Below the pieces are notes generated by a model, which had not been told where the DNA came from, did not search any database, and saw only the letters and a program-made list of their open reading frames with translations. This document shows positions 1 to 6,606 of a stretch of DNA of 7,574 nucleotides, one piece after another (position 1 is the first letter of the stretch; every line of letters begins with the position of its first letter). The position numbers and the translations under genes are program-made. The stretch comes from CAZFDT01 sp964518335 (GTDB lineage: Bacteria > Planctomycetota > Phycisphaerae > Phycisphaerales > Phycisphaeraceae): assembly GCA_964518335.1 (NCBI GenBank), contig CAZFDT010000132.1, positions 1 through 7,574 of the forward strand, given 5' to 3'.

Positions 1-243
1 CGATGTAGAGATCGCGATGGCGGACGAGAGCCGCCGCGAGTTGCTAGCACGTTTCCGCGAATCCGGCACACCGACACCGATTTCGACGCGATGTCGTTGA
101 TGCGCGATGCGCCCGTGATCCAGGGCACGCTGCCGGCCCTCAACGGCCTCGCCCGCGGCAAGGATGACACGCTGTTGCTGCTCAGCGACCTGGGTGTCAC
201 TGCCGTCGATTTCGAATCGTTGACCAAGGAAACCACACGATGA
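1..243 (+). CDS. 3' end of gene upstream of the permease; possible YCF48/BNR-like protein, apparent frameshift
   Basis: The gene is cut by the left edge and ends at TGA 241-243, overlapping the permease start as ATGA. The frame ending there is open from base 1 and reads, near its end, GTLPALNGLARGKDDTLLLL followed by SDLGVTAVDF. That style (short hydrophobic strand, charged DG/DD-type turn, next strand) fits the last blades of a YCF48/BNR beta-propeller, a family often encoded next to RND permeases of this type. The family call is inference from a short tail plus context. From about base 61 this frame has G/C third positions as in the neighbouring genes, but from 1 to 60 it does not. There the +1 frame (from base 2, stop at 98-100, containing MADESRRELLARFRESGTP) has the gene-like bias. 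Either the gene carries a frameshift near 60-75, or two genes overlap here, the second being a short ORF starting at ATG 91. Confidence 0.5.
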   Translation, partial: RCRDRDGGREPPRVASTFPRIRHTDTDFDAMSLMRDAPVIQGTLPALNGLARGKDDTLLLLSDLGVTAVDFESLTKETTR

Positions 244-2738
244 GCGCAATGACGGCACACCAGGAAGGGCGCGCCAGCCTGCGCTTCGAGCCGCGCTCGG
301 GCTCACCCATGGAGCGGCTGCTGTTCCAGAACCGGCTGGTGATCCTGCTGCTTTGCGTGGCGGCGACGGTGTTCTTCGCCCTCCAGCTCGGGCGCCTCGA
401 GCTTTCGGCGAGCTTCGAGAAGACGATCCCGCAGGGACATCCCTACATCCAGAACTACGTCGCGCACCAGAACGACCTGGCGGGCCTCGGCAATGCGGTG
501 CGCATCGCCGTCTCCAACCCGCGGGGCAGCATCTACGACGCAGCGTACCTCGACATGCTGCGCCAGATGAGCGACGAGCTGTTCCTGATGCCCGGGGTGA
601 ATCGCGCGCAGATGAAGTCCTTGTGGACGCCATCGACGCGTTGGGCCGGGGTGACCGAGGATGGTCTCGAGGGCGGGCCGGTCATCCCCGACGGCTACGA
701 CGGCTCGGCCGAGAGCCTGCAGCAGCTTGCGGCCAACATCGGCCGCTCGGGCGAGATCGGCCAGATCGTGGCGCTCGATGCACGCTCGAGCGTGATCTTC
801 GTGCCGCTGCTCGCGGCCGATGCCGAGGGCCGGCCGCTGAACTACGCGGTGTTCGCGGAAAAGCTCGAGGAGCTGCGCCAGAAATACGAGGCCCAGGGCT
901 ACGGGGTGCATATCACCGGCTTTGCCAAGATGGTCGGCGATCTGATCGATGGCGTGCGTGCGGTGCTGGTGTTCTTCGCCATTGCGGTGGCGATCGGCAC
1001 GGTGGTGATCTTCTGGTTCACCCGCTGCGTGCGCTCCACGGCCGCGGTGGTGGTGGCCTCGCTGACTGCGGTGGTGTGGCAGCTCGGCCTGCTGCCCACC
1101 CTGGGCTACGTGCTCGATCCGTACTCCATCCTGGTGCCCTTCCTGGTGTTCGCCATCGGCATGAGCCATGGCTCGCAGAAGATGAACGGCATCCTGCAGG
1201 ACGTCGGCCGCGGCGAGGACAAGCTGGTGGCCGCGCGGCTCACCTTCCGCCGCCTGTTCAAGGCCGGCATGGCGGCGCTGATTACCGATGCGGTGGGTTT
1301 CGCCGTGTTGCTGGTGATCGACATCCAGTCGATTCGCGAGCTGGCGCTGGCGGCCTCGCTCGGCGTGGCGGTGCTGATCTTCACCAACCTGATCCTGCTG
1401 CCGATCATCCTGAGCTTCGTCGGTGTGTCGCAAAAGGCGGCCGCACGCAGCCTGCGTGCCGAGACTGCCGACCTCAAGGGCGAGGCCAGGCATCCGGTGT
1501 GGGTCTTCCTCGACCTCTTCACCCAGCGCCGCTGGGCGAGCGTGGCGCTGATGGTGGCGGCGGTGCTGGCCGCGCTCGGCATGGCGGTGTCGTCGAAGAT
1601 CCAGATCGGCGATCTGGACCCGGGTGCGCCCGAACTGCGCGCCGACAGCCGCTACAACCAGGACGTCGCCTTCCTCAATGCCAACTATGGCGCCTCGAGC
1701 GATGTGCTGGCGGTGATGGTGAAGACGCCGGCCGGCTACTGCTCGGACTACCAGACCCTGAACAAGGTCGACGCGCTCGAGTGGCAGCTGCGCCAGCTCG
1801 ACGGCGTGGAAAGCACCAACACGCTGGCGCTGCTCAACCGGCGCATGATGGCGGGCCTCAACGAGGGCAACCCGAAGTGGTACGACTTCCTGCCCAACCA
1901 GGCCATGCTCAACGCCGTCACCGCTGGTGCGCCGCGCGGCCTCTACGACGACAGCTGCGCGCTGCTGACCATGTACGTGTATCTGCGCGACCACAAGGCC
2001 GAGACCCTGTCGCGTGTGGTCAGCCACGTCGAAGCCTTCGCTGCCGCCAACAATACCCAGGACGTGCAGTTCCTGCTCGCTGCAGGGTCGGCCGGCATCG
2101 ACGCGGCAACCAACATCGTGGTGGGCGACGCCTGGCGGCAGATGACGCTGCTGGTCTATGCCGTGGTCGCCACGCTGACGCTGATCACCTTCCGCTCGTG
2201 GCGCCCGGTGCTGGTGGCGATCCTGCCGCTGATGCTGACCTCGCTGCTGGCCGAGGCGCTGATGGTGGGCCTGGGCATGGGGGTGAAGGTGGCGACGCTG
2301 CCGGTGATCGCGCTGGGCGTGGGTATCGGCGTGGACTATGCGCTCTACATCCTGTCGGTCACGGTGGTGCAGCTCAAGCTCGGAAACTCGTTGTCGGTGG
2401 CCTATTACCGCGCGCTGCTCTTTACCGGTAAGGTCGTGATGCTCACCGGCATCACGCTGGCGATCGGTGTGGCCACCTGGGTGTGGAGCCCGATCAAGTT
2501 CCAGGCCGATATGGGGATCCTGCTGGCGTTCATGTTCGTCTGGAACATGCTCGGCGCCCTCGTGCTGGTGCCGGCGCTTGCCCATTTCCTGCTGAAACCC
2601 AAGACACAGAACGTGCTGGATGTCGGCTTGCTGCCCGGCCAGGCGGCACGTGCACAGCGCCCCGGGGCTGTTGATCAGCCGTCGGCCGGGGTGCAGAGCG
2701 CGATCGTTTTTGCAATGCCCAAACAACTGGAAAGCTGA
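240..2738 (+). CDS. RND/MMPL-family inner-membrane permease (COG1033 type)
   Basis: A complete 832-residue RND-superfamily transporter of the MMPL/COG1033 group. Such proteins use the proton gradient to move hydrophobic molecules across or out of the inner membrane. Predicted layout is two repeats. TM1 is about 33-51, followed by a large periplasmic loop (52-237) and TM2-6 (about 238-258, 266-286, 291-308, 342-361, 370-394). TM7 is about 433-450, followed by a second loop (451-632) and TM8-12 (about 633-651, 656-679, 685-708, 731-749, 758-783). The second half has the classic TM10 motif GVGIGVDYALYI (693-704) with Asp699-Tyr700. The matching place in the first half reads AIGMSHGSQ (305-313), with no Asp. 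Residues 787-832 form a hydrophilic tail. The start is supported by AAGGA at 226-230, nine bases upstream, and by the ATGA overlap with the preceding gene. It lies 12 bases before the oxygenase, so uptake of that enzyme's substrate or export of a product is a reasonable guess; direction and substrate are unknown. Confidence 0.92.
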   Translation: MSAMTAHQEGRASLRFEPRSGSPMERLLFQNRLVILLLCVAATVFFALQLGRLELSASFEKTIPQGHPYIQNYVAHQNDLAGLGNAVRIAVSNPRGSIYDAAYLDMLRQMSDELFLMPGVNRAQMKSLWTPSTRWAGVTEDGLEGGPVIPDGYDGSAESLQQLAANIGRSGEIGQIVALDARSSVIFVPLLAADAEGRPLNYAVFAEKLEELRQKYEAQGYGVHITGFAKMVGDLIDGVRAVLVFFAIAVAIGTVVIFWFTRCVRSTAAVVVASLTAVVWQLGLLPTLGYVLDPYSILVPFLVFAIGMSHGSQKMNGILQDVGRGEDKLVAARLTFRRLFKAGMAALITDAVGFAVLLVIDIQSIRELALAASLGVAVLIFTNLILLPIILSFVGVSQKAAARSLRAETADLKGEARHPVWVFLDLFTQRRWASVALMVAAVLAALGMAVSSKIQIGDLDPGAPELRADSRYNQDVAFLNANYGASSDVLAVMVKTPAGYCSDYQTLNKVDALEWQLRQLDGVESTNTLALLNRRMMAGLNEGNPKWYDFLPNQAMLNAVTAGAPRGLYDDSCALLTMYVYLRDHKAETLSRVVSHVEAFAAANNTQDVQFLLAAGSAGIDAATNIVVGDAWRQMTLLVYAVVATLTLITFRSWRPVLVAILPLMLTSLLAEALMVGLGMGVKVATLPVIALGVGIGVDYALYILSVTVVQLKLGNSLSVAYYRALLFTGKVVMLTGITLAIGVATWVWSPIKFQADMGILLAFMFVWNMLGALVLVPALAHFLLKPKTQNVLDVGLLPGQAARAQRPGAVDQPSAGVQSAIVFAMPKQLES

Positions 2739-2743
2739 GGAGA
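2737..2743 (+). promoter_or_regulatory. Ribosome binding site of the oxygenase large subunit, overlapping the permease stop
   Basis: GAGGAGA begins inside the permease TGA (2736-2738) and lies seven bases before ATG 2751. Ribosomes ending the permease would sit on this site, which suggests coupled translation and one shared transcript. Confidence 0.75.
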
Positions 2744-2750
2744 CAACACG

Positions 2751-4136
2751 ATGTTCAACTACGATTCAGTCCAGCCGGGAAGTCGCGACGACTACCTGGA
2801 CGACCTGTGCCGGCGCGTCGAGCAGGGCATGGACGAGGGCCTGCTGCCGGTGGAGGTCTTCCGTGACGACGCGGTCTTCCGCGCCGAGATGGAACGCATC
2901 TTCGCCCGCACCTGGGTGTTCGTCGGCCACACCTCCGAGATCCCCAACAAGGGCGACTACATGCTGCGCCGCATCGGCCTCGACAAGGTCATCGTGACGC
3001 GCGACGACAGCGACAAGATCAACGTCATGCTCAACCACTGCCGCCACCGCGGCACCGAGGTCTGCCACCAGGACAAGGGCAACGCGCGCCAGTTCAAGTG
3101 TCCGTACCACGGCTGGACCTACCGCAACAACGGCGACTGGCTGGCCGCGCCGCATATGGCCGACGCCTACGGCGGCAAGCTCGACGCCAAGGAATGGGGT
3201 CTGCTGCGCGCGCCCAATGTGGACACGATTCACGGCTTCATCTTCGCCGCGCTGTCCGAGGATGTGCCGCCGCTGCGCGAGCACCTGGGCGACACGGTGT
3301 GGATGATGGACGCGATCTTCGGTCTCCACCCGGACGGCATGAAGGTGCTGGCCGAGCCGGAGCGCTTCATCGTCAAGGCCGACTGGAAGAGCGGTGCCGA
3401 GAACTTCAGCGGCGACGCCTACCACGTCAGCACCGCCCACCTGTCGGCGGCGCTGGCGGAGTTCATCCCCGGCGTGAACCAGGTGTCGACCCACGCCAGC
3501 GGCTACGACTTCGGCAACGGCAACAGCTTCATTGGCCACGCGCTGCCCAAGCTGATCGCGCCGATGTTCGCGTTCTGGGGCTACCCGGAGGAGTACCGCA
3601 AGCAGTTCGACCTCTCCAGGCTCGACGCCGCGCAGATCGAGATGCTCGAGACCGTGCCGCCGACCATCGGCACCATTTTTCCGAACATGAGTTTCCTGCG
3701 CTTTCCGCAGCCGGCGGTGCCGGGCGAGATGCCGATCCCCTTCACCAGCATCCGCATGTGGCATCCGGTGTCGCCCGGCGTCATGGAACTGTGGAACTAC
3801 GAGCTCGAGTACGCCTTCCTGCCCGAGGAATTCCACAAGAAGGCCTACCTGGCCGGGCAGTTCGGCTTCGGCTCGGGCGGCATCTTCGAGCAGGACGACA
3901 CCGCGGTGTGGGAAGGCATCGCCAAGGTGGGCAACAGCCCATGGAGCCGGGCCAAGGGCATGAAGCTGCACTACCAGCAAAAGCGCAGCGGTGCCGACCC
4001 CGAATGGAAGGGCAAGGGTGAGTTCCACCCGTCGATCTATGGCGAGTATTGCCAGGAGAAGTTCTGGCGACGCTGGTTGAAGGACATGGCCGAGGGCAAG
4101 AAGGCCAAGCAGGGTGCAAAGGGAGGTGCAGCATGA
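2751..4136 (+). CDS. Rieske aromatic ring-hydroxylating oxygenase, large (alpha) subunit
   Basis: A 461-residue alpha subunit of a Rieske non-heme iron oxygenase, which inserts both atoms of O2 into an aromatic ring, usually giving a cis-dihydrodiol. The N-terminal Rieske domain has the [2Fe-2S] motif Cys97-x-His99 and Cys117-x2-His120 (CRHRG ... CPYHGW). The catalytic domain has the mononuclear-iron motif NFSGDAYHVSTAH (218-230): His225 and His230 are iron ligands and Asp222 is the bridging Asp linking neighbouring subunits' Rieske and iron centres. Asp382 in FEQDD is the likely third ligand. These match naphthalene dioxygenase Asp205, His208, His213 and Asp362 in order and spacing. Length is normal for an alpha subunit (about 420-460); the last 12 residues are a Lys/Gly/Ala-rich tail. 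The beta subunit starts inside its stop (ATGA). Partnership with a [3Fe-4S]-type ferredoxin resembles the phenanthrene/phthalate dioxygenase systems of actinobacteria (PhdABCD type), but the substrate cannot be assigned from sequence. Confidence 0.95.
   Translation: MFNYDSVQPGSRDDYLDDLCRRVEQGMDEGLLPVEVFRDDAVFRAEMERIFARTWVFVGHTSEIPNKGDYMLRRIGLDKVIVTRDDSDKINVMLNHCRHRGTEVCHQDKGNARQFKCPYHGWTYRNNGDWLAAPHMADAYGGKLDAKEWGLLRAPNVDTIHGFIFAALSEDVPPLREHLGDTVWMMDAIFGLHPDGMKVLAEPERFIVKADWKSGAENFSGDAYHVSTAHLSAALAEFIPGVNQVSTHASGYDFGNGNSFIGHALPKLIAPMFAFWGYPEEYRKQFDLSRLDAAQIEMLETVPPTIGTIFPNMSFLRFPQPAVPGEMPIPFTSIRMWHPVSPGVMELWNYELEYAFLPEEFHKKAYLAGQFGFGSGGIFEQDDTAVWEGIAKVGNSPWSRAKGMKLHYQQKRSGADPEWKGKGEFHPSIYGEYCQEKFWRRWLKDMAEGKKAKQGAKGGAA
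4121..4126 (+). promoter_or_regulatory. Ribosome binding site deciding the start of the oxygenase beta subunit
   Basis: GGGAGG lies six bases before ATG 4133, inside the end of the alpha subunit gene. It supports 4133 over an in-frame ATG at 4049, which would add 28 residues unlike the family and overlap the alpha gene by almost 90 bases. Confidence 0.75.
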
Positions 4137-4663
4137 GTGCAGCGAACGTGTCGCCGGCCGAGTTCGACGACTTCAAGCTCAAGGCCATCGCCGAGGAGTT
4201 CCTGTCGCGCGAGTCGATGATCCTCGACGAGCGCCGCTTCGATGACTGGTACGCGATGCTCGACGACGCGATCGAGTACGAGGTGCCGATCCGCATCGCG
4301 ATGCGCGACTACGCCGACGAGTTCCCCAAGGGCGCCTACCGCATCATGGACGTCAAGGCGCACATCAAGACACGCATCGCGCGCCTGAAGAGCGACCACG
4401 CCTGGGCGGAAGTGCCGCCCTCGCGCACGCTGCGCGTGGTGGGCAGCCTGCTGGTCGAGCGCACGGGGGAGCCCGACGTGATCTCGGTGGTGAGCGCGAT
4501 GATCGTCTATCGCCAGCGCGGCCACGAGGAGAAGGGCGACATCATCCCGGTGCGCCGCTTCGACCTGCTGCGCCTCACCGCGCAGGGTCCGCGCCTGCTC
4601 AAGCGCAAGGCCATCATCACCGAGGGGGTGCTCAACACGCCCAACCTCGGCATCTTCCTCTGA
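4133..4663 (+). CDS. Aromatic ring-hydroxylating oxygenase, small (beta) subunit
   Basis: A 176-residue beta subunit with the NTF2-like cone fold, the structural partner in an alpha3beta3 oxygenase. Family features include the N-terminal helix and following strand, EEFLSRESMILDERRFDDWY then LDDAIEYEVPIR (about 21-55), corresponding to the usual E-A-x-L-L-D-x-x-x-x-x-W pattern. The C-terminal strand pair LLKRKAIITEGVLNTPNLGI ends in Phe-Leu, the normal terminus of the family. Length is typical (160-190). No metal or cofactor site is expected, and none is seen. The ATG lies in the alpha subunit stop (ATGA 4133-4136), which would favour equal synthesis of the two subunits. Start choice rests on the GGGAGG site and on the position where family similarity begins. 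Confidence 0.93.
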   Translation: MSAANVSPAEFDDFKLKAIAEEFLSRESMILDERRFDDWYAMLDDAIEYEVPIRIAMRDYADEFPKGAYRIMDVKAHIKTRIARLKSDHAWAEVPPSRTLRVVGSLLVERTGEPDVISVVSAMIVYRQRGHEEKGDIIPVRRFDLLRLTAQGPRLLKRKAIITEGVLNTPNLGIFL

Positions 4664-4689
4664 TTCAACCCCGAACGAGACCCGGAAAC

Positions 4690-4902
4690 ATGACGCAGAA
4701 GATCGAAGTCCTGCTCGACACCATGAAATGCCAGGGCTACGGCCTGTGCCTCGGCGTCGAGGACGTGTTCGAGATCCCCGAGGGCACCAACGTGGCCCGC
4801 CTCAAGTGCAAGTTCGTCGATCTCGACCGCCGGGCCGAGATCGAGCAGGCCGCGGGCGACTGTCCCGCGATGGCGATCAGCTTCCAGCTGGTCGAGGCCT
4901 GA
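4690..4902 (+). CDS. [3Fe-4S]-type ferredoxin, probable electron donor to the oxygenase
   Basis: A 70-residue ferredoxin of the short single-cluster type. It has Cys14-x5-Cys20 (MKCQGYGLC) and a distant Cys58-Pro59 (DCPAMAI). In [4Fe-4S] relatives another Cys would stand three residues after the first; here it is Tyr17, so a [3Fe-4S] cluster is expected, as in the ferredoxins serving many P450s and in PhdC-type dioxygenase ferredoxins. Cys40 (LKCKF) is extra and not placed to bind the cluster in known relatives. Its position right after the alpha and beta genes points to electron transfer from a reductase to the Rieske centre; that role is inferred from context. The gap after the beta gene is 26 bases, and its Shine-Dalgarno is weak (GAG/GGA only), so expression may be lower than that of its neighbours. 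No ferredoxin reductase gene is present in the window. Confidence 0.9.
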   Translation: MTQKIEVLLDTMKCQGYGLCLGVEDVFEIPEGTNVARLKCKFVDLDRRAEIEQAAGDCPAMAISFQLVEA

Positions 4903-4923
4903 TCGGATCCCAAGGAGAACCCC

Positions 4924-5463
4924 ATGAGCGAACCCATCAACAGCTTCCTAGGCCGCCGCTTCGACCAGATCAGCTTCGTCGTCCCCGACCTCGAGGCGGC
5001 GATGGAATTCTGGAAGAAGACCAACGGCGTCGAGGTGTGGAACGTCGCCTACGACCTCGCCCGGGAGCAGGTCGAGAAGGAGTACTGGGGCGAGCCCGGC
5101 GACTTCCAGTTCAGCTGCGCCTACGGCTTTGCCGGCGAGACCCTGATCGAGCTCGCCCGCCACGACGGCGGCCGCAGCATCTACAAGGACTGGACCGACA
5201 AGAACGGCTACGGCCTGCACCACATCGGCTTTCGCCAGATGGACGAGGCCGAGTACCGCAAGGCCGCGCAGCACTACCTCGAGCTCGGCATCCGGAAGGC
5301 GATGGCGGGCTACTTCCACGGCCCCTTCGGCGACTGCCGCTGGGCCTACTTCGACACCCGCGAGGCGATCGGCTGCTACACCGAGCTGTATTACCTGACC
5401 GGCGAGCTGAACGAACGCATCCTCCGCCTCAAGAACGGCGAGAACATCAGCATCACGTCCTGA
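4924..5463 (+). CDS. VOC-superfamily protein, single-unit, glyoxalase-I-like metal set
   Basis: A 179-residue vicinal-oxygen-chelate protein built of two beta-alpha-beta-beta-beta modules. The first starts at FDQISFVVPDLEAAMEFW (13-30) and the second at GLHHIGFRQMDEAEYRKA (97-114). Reading the four usual metal positions gives Gln15, Glu76 (LIEL), His100 (HHIGF) and Glu154 (YTELYYL). This Gln/Glu/His/Glu order is the set of human glyoxalase I (Gln33, Glu99, His126, Glu172) rather than the His/Gln/His/Glu of methylmalonyl-CoA epimerase or the His/His/Glu of extradiol dioxygenases. The sequence is too divergent to name a reaction. In this operon an isomerase, lyase or fission role on a ring-oxidation intermediate is plausible. 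AAGGAG at 4912-4917, seven bases ahead, supports the ATG. Its stop overlaps a possible upstream ATG of the next gene as TGATG. Confidence 0.88.
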   Translation: MSEPINSFLGRRFDQISFVVPDLEAAMEFWKKTNGVEVWNVAYDLAREQVEKEYWGEPGDFQFSCAYGFAGETLIELARHDGGRSIYKDWTDKNGYGLHHIGFRQMDEAEYRKAAQHYLELGIRKAMAGYFHGPFGDCRWAYFDTREAIGCYTELYYLTGELNERILRLKNGENISITS

Positions 5464-5480
5464 TGCCACGCGCAGAACAC

Positions 5481-5486
5481 AAGGAG
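5481..5486 (+). promoter_or_regulatory. Ribosome binding site deciding the start of the extradiol-type gene
   Basis: AAGGAG sits nine bases before ATG 5496. The in-frame ATG at 5463 (in TGATG with the preceding stop) has no such site at proper distance and would add 11 residues that do not resemble the first VOC strand. Confidence 0.65.
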
Positions 5487-5495
5487 ACACCCTTC

Positions 5496-6452
5496 ATGAA
5501 CATCATCGGACCCGACGCGCTGGTCTTCGGCGTTGACGACCTCGACGCCGCCGGCAAATACATGGTCGATTACGGCCTCACCCCGGTCGGCGTGGATGCC
5601 CGCGGCGGCCTGTACGAAACCCTGGACGGCACCGGCATCATCGTGCGCAAGGCCGACGACCCGTCGCTGCCGGCGCCGGTGAGCCCCACCAACAAGCTGC
5701 GCAAGATCGTCTACGGCGTGGCCGACGCCGCCAGCCTGGAGGCGATCGCCGCCGAGCTCGGCAAGGACCGCGAGGTCCGCCGCCTGGCCGACGGTTCGCT
5801 CGAGTCGGCCGACGACATGGGCATCACGCTCGGCTTCCAGCTCACGGTGCGGCGCACGCTCGCGCTGCCGGCCGAGGCGGTGAATGCCCCCGGCGCAAAG
5901 GCGGGGCGGGCGATCAACGAGGTCGGCATCAAGGACGCCTTCGACCACCGCCCGCGCAGCCTGGGCCACTTCGCGCTGTTCGTGCCGGACGTGCCCAAGG
6001 CGGAGAAGTTCTATGTCGAGCGCCTCGGCTTCCGGGTGAACGACCGCCTCGGCGGCGGGCCCTTCATGCGCCCGAAGGCCACCACCGAGCATCACACCCA
6101 GTTCCTCATCCAGACCCCGCCGCACCTCAAGGGCGTCGAGCACATCGCCTTCCATCTGGGCGGCCCCACCGAGGTCATGCTCGCCGGCAAGCGTTTCCAG
6201 CAGCTCGGTTATGGCAGCTTCTGGGGGCCGGGCCGCCACGGCTTCGGCTCGAACTGGTTCTGGTACTTCGAGAGCCCGCTCGGCTGCCGCTTCGAGTACG
6301 ACGCCGACATGGACCAGCACGACGACAGCTGGGTGCCGCGCGAGATGCCGCTGCACGCCGACAACGCGCAGTCCTACCTGCTGGAGATGCGCGCCAACTG
6401 GGCGCCCTTCGACGGCCCGCCCAAGGGCAAGGCGCCGGCCGACGCGCACTGA
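5496..6452 (+). CDS. Type I extradiol ring-cleavage dioxygenase-like protein (two-domain VOC)
   Basis: A 318-residue two-domain VOC protein. The N-terminal domain (about 5-120, from GPDALVFGVDDLDAAGKY) lacks metal ligands, as in type I extradiol dioxygenases. The C-terminal domain (about 153-270) has the 2-His-1-carboxylate iron triad: His158 (LGHFALFVPD), His216 (VEHIAFHLG) and Glu267 (CRFEYDAD). Other catalytic positions of BphC-type enzymes also appear at near-identical spacing: His200 (TEHHTQF), His248 (GRH) and Tyr257, ten residues before the Glu ligand. The BphC Asn-Asp pair after GRH is replaced here by Phe250-Gly251, and the last 45 residues (274-318) form a longer tail than BphC has. 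The likely reaction is meta-cleavage of a catechol with Fe(II) and O2, fitting a gene downstream of a ring dihydroxylating oxygenase; substrate unknown. Other members of this family with the same triad have different activities, so the enzymatic call is less certain than the fold. Confidence 0.85.
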   Translation: MNIIGPDALVFGVDDLDAAGKYMVDYGLTPVGVDARGGLYETLDGTGIIVRKADDPSLPAPVSPTNKLRKIVYGVADAASLEAIAAELGKDREVRRLADGSLESADDMGITLGFQLTVRRTLALPAEAVNAPGAKAGRAINEVGIKDAFDHRPRSLGHFALFVPDVPKAEKFYVERLGFRVNDRLGGGPFMRPKATTEHHTQFLIQTPPHLKGVEHIAFHLGGPTEVMLAGKRFQQLGYGSFWGPGRHGFGSNWFWYFESPLGCRFEYDADMDQHDDSWVPREMPLHADNAQSYLLEMRANWAPFDGPPKGKAPADAH

Positions 6453-6499
6453 GCCTGCAAGGCCGTCTGCGCAGGGCCTGCCGCTCTTTGCCGGAGGTC

Positions 6500-6511
6500 G
6501 CACTGCAGTGC
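6500..6511. repeat. 12-base perfect palindrome
   Basis: GCACTGCAGTGC is its own reverse complement. It may be an operator half-pair for a dimeric regulator or chance in GC-rich DNA; no known consensus is matched. Confidence 0.3.
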
Positions 6512-6520
6512 CCGAGGAGT

Positions 6521-6540
6521 CCCCTGCTGCAAGGCAGGGG
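6521..6540 (+). terminator. GC-rich hairpin, possible transcription terminator of the catabolic operon
   Basis: Arms CCCCTGC (6521-6527) and GCAGGGG (6534-6540) pair perfectly over seven bases around a six-base loop. It lies 68 bases after the last catabolic stop, as a terminator should, but the following bases (CGCGTCATCC) have no T run, so intrinsic termination is uncertain. An alternative pairing with GCAGGG at 6471-6476 is possible. Confidence 0.35.
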
Positions 6541-6600
6541 CGCGTCATCCCTGTTCCATTCATCTCGTTCCTGACACGTGCCGGAAGCAAGACCTGTCAC

Positions 6601-6606
6601 GGGAGG
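6601..6606 (+). promoter_or_regulatory. Ribosome binding site of the stress protein-hemerythrin gene
   Basis: GGGAGG lies seven bases before ATG 6614 and fixes the start of a gene that runs off the window. Confidence 0.75.

Noticed and set aside
353..2431. A 692-codon + strand frame inside the permease gene
   Set aside because: Its Arg/Ala/Gly-rich product lacks membrane segments or domains and overlaps a well-supported gene.
303..2726. An 807-codon open frame on the minus strand opposite the permease
   Set aside because: It is His/Arg/Gln-rich with no recognisable domain and mirrors the G/C third-position bias of the real permease gene.
2766..4028. A 420-codon minus-strand open frame opposite the oxygenase alpha subunit
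   Set aside because: It is a shadow of the clear Rieske subunit on the + strand, low in complexity and without motifs.
4728..5495. Open extension of the extradiol gene frame back through the ferredoxin and first VOC genes
   Set aside because: The extension is Arg/Pro-rich out-of-frame translation of two real genes; ATG 5496 has its own ribosome binding site and starts at the family boundary.
6571..6601. Two similar octamers, CTGACACG and CTGTCACG, before the stress protein gene
   Set aside because: They match 7 of 8 bases but fit no known regulator consensus, and one abuts the ribosome binding site; likely chance.
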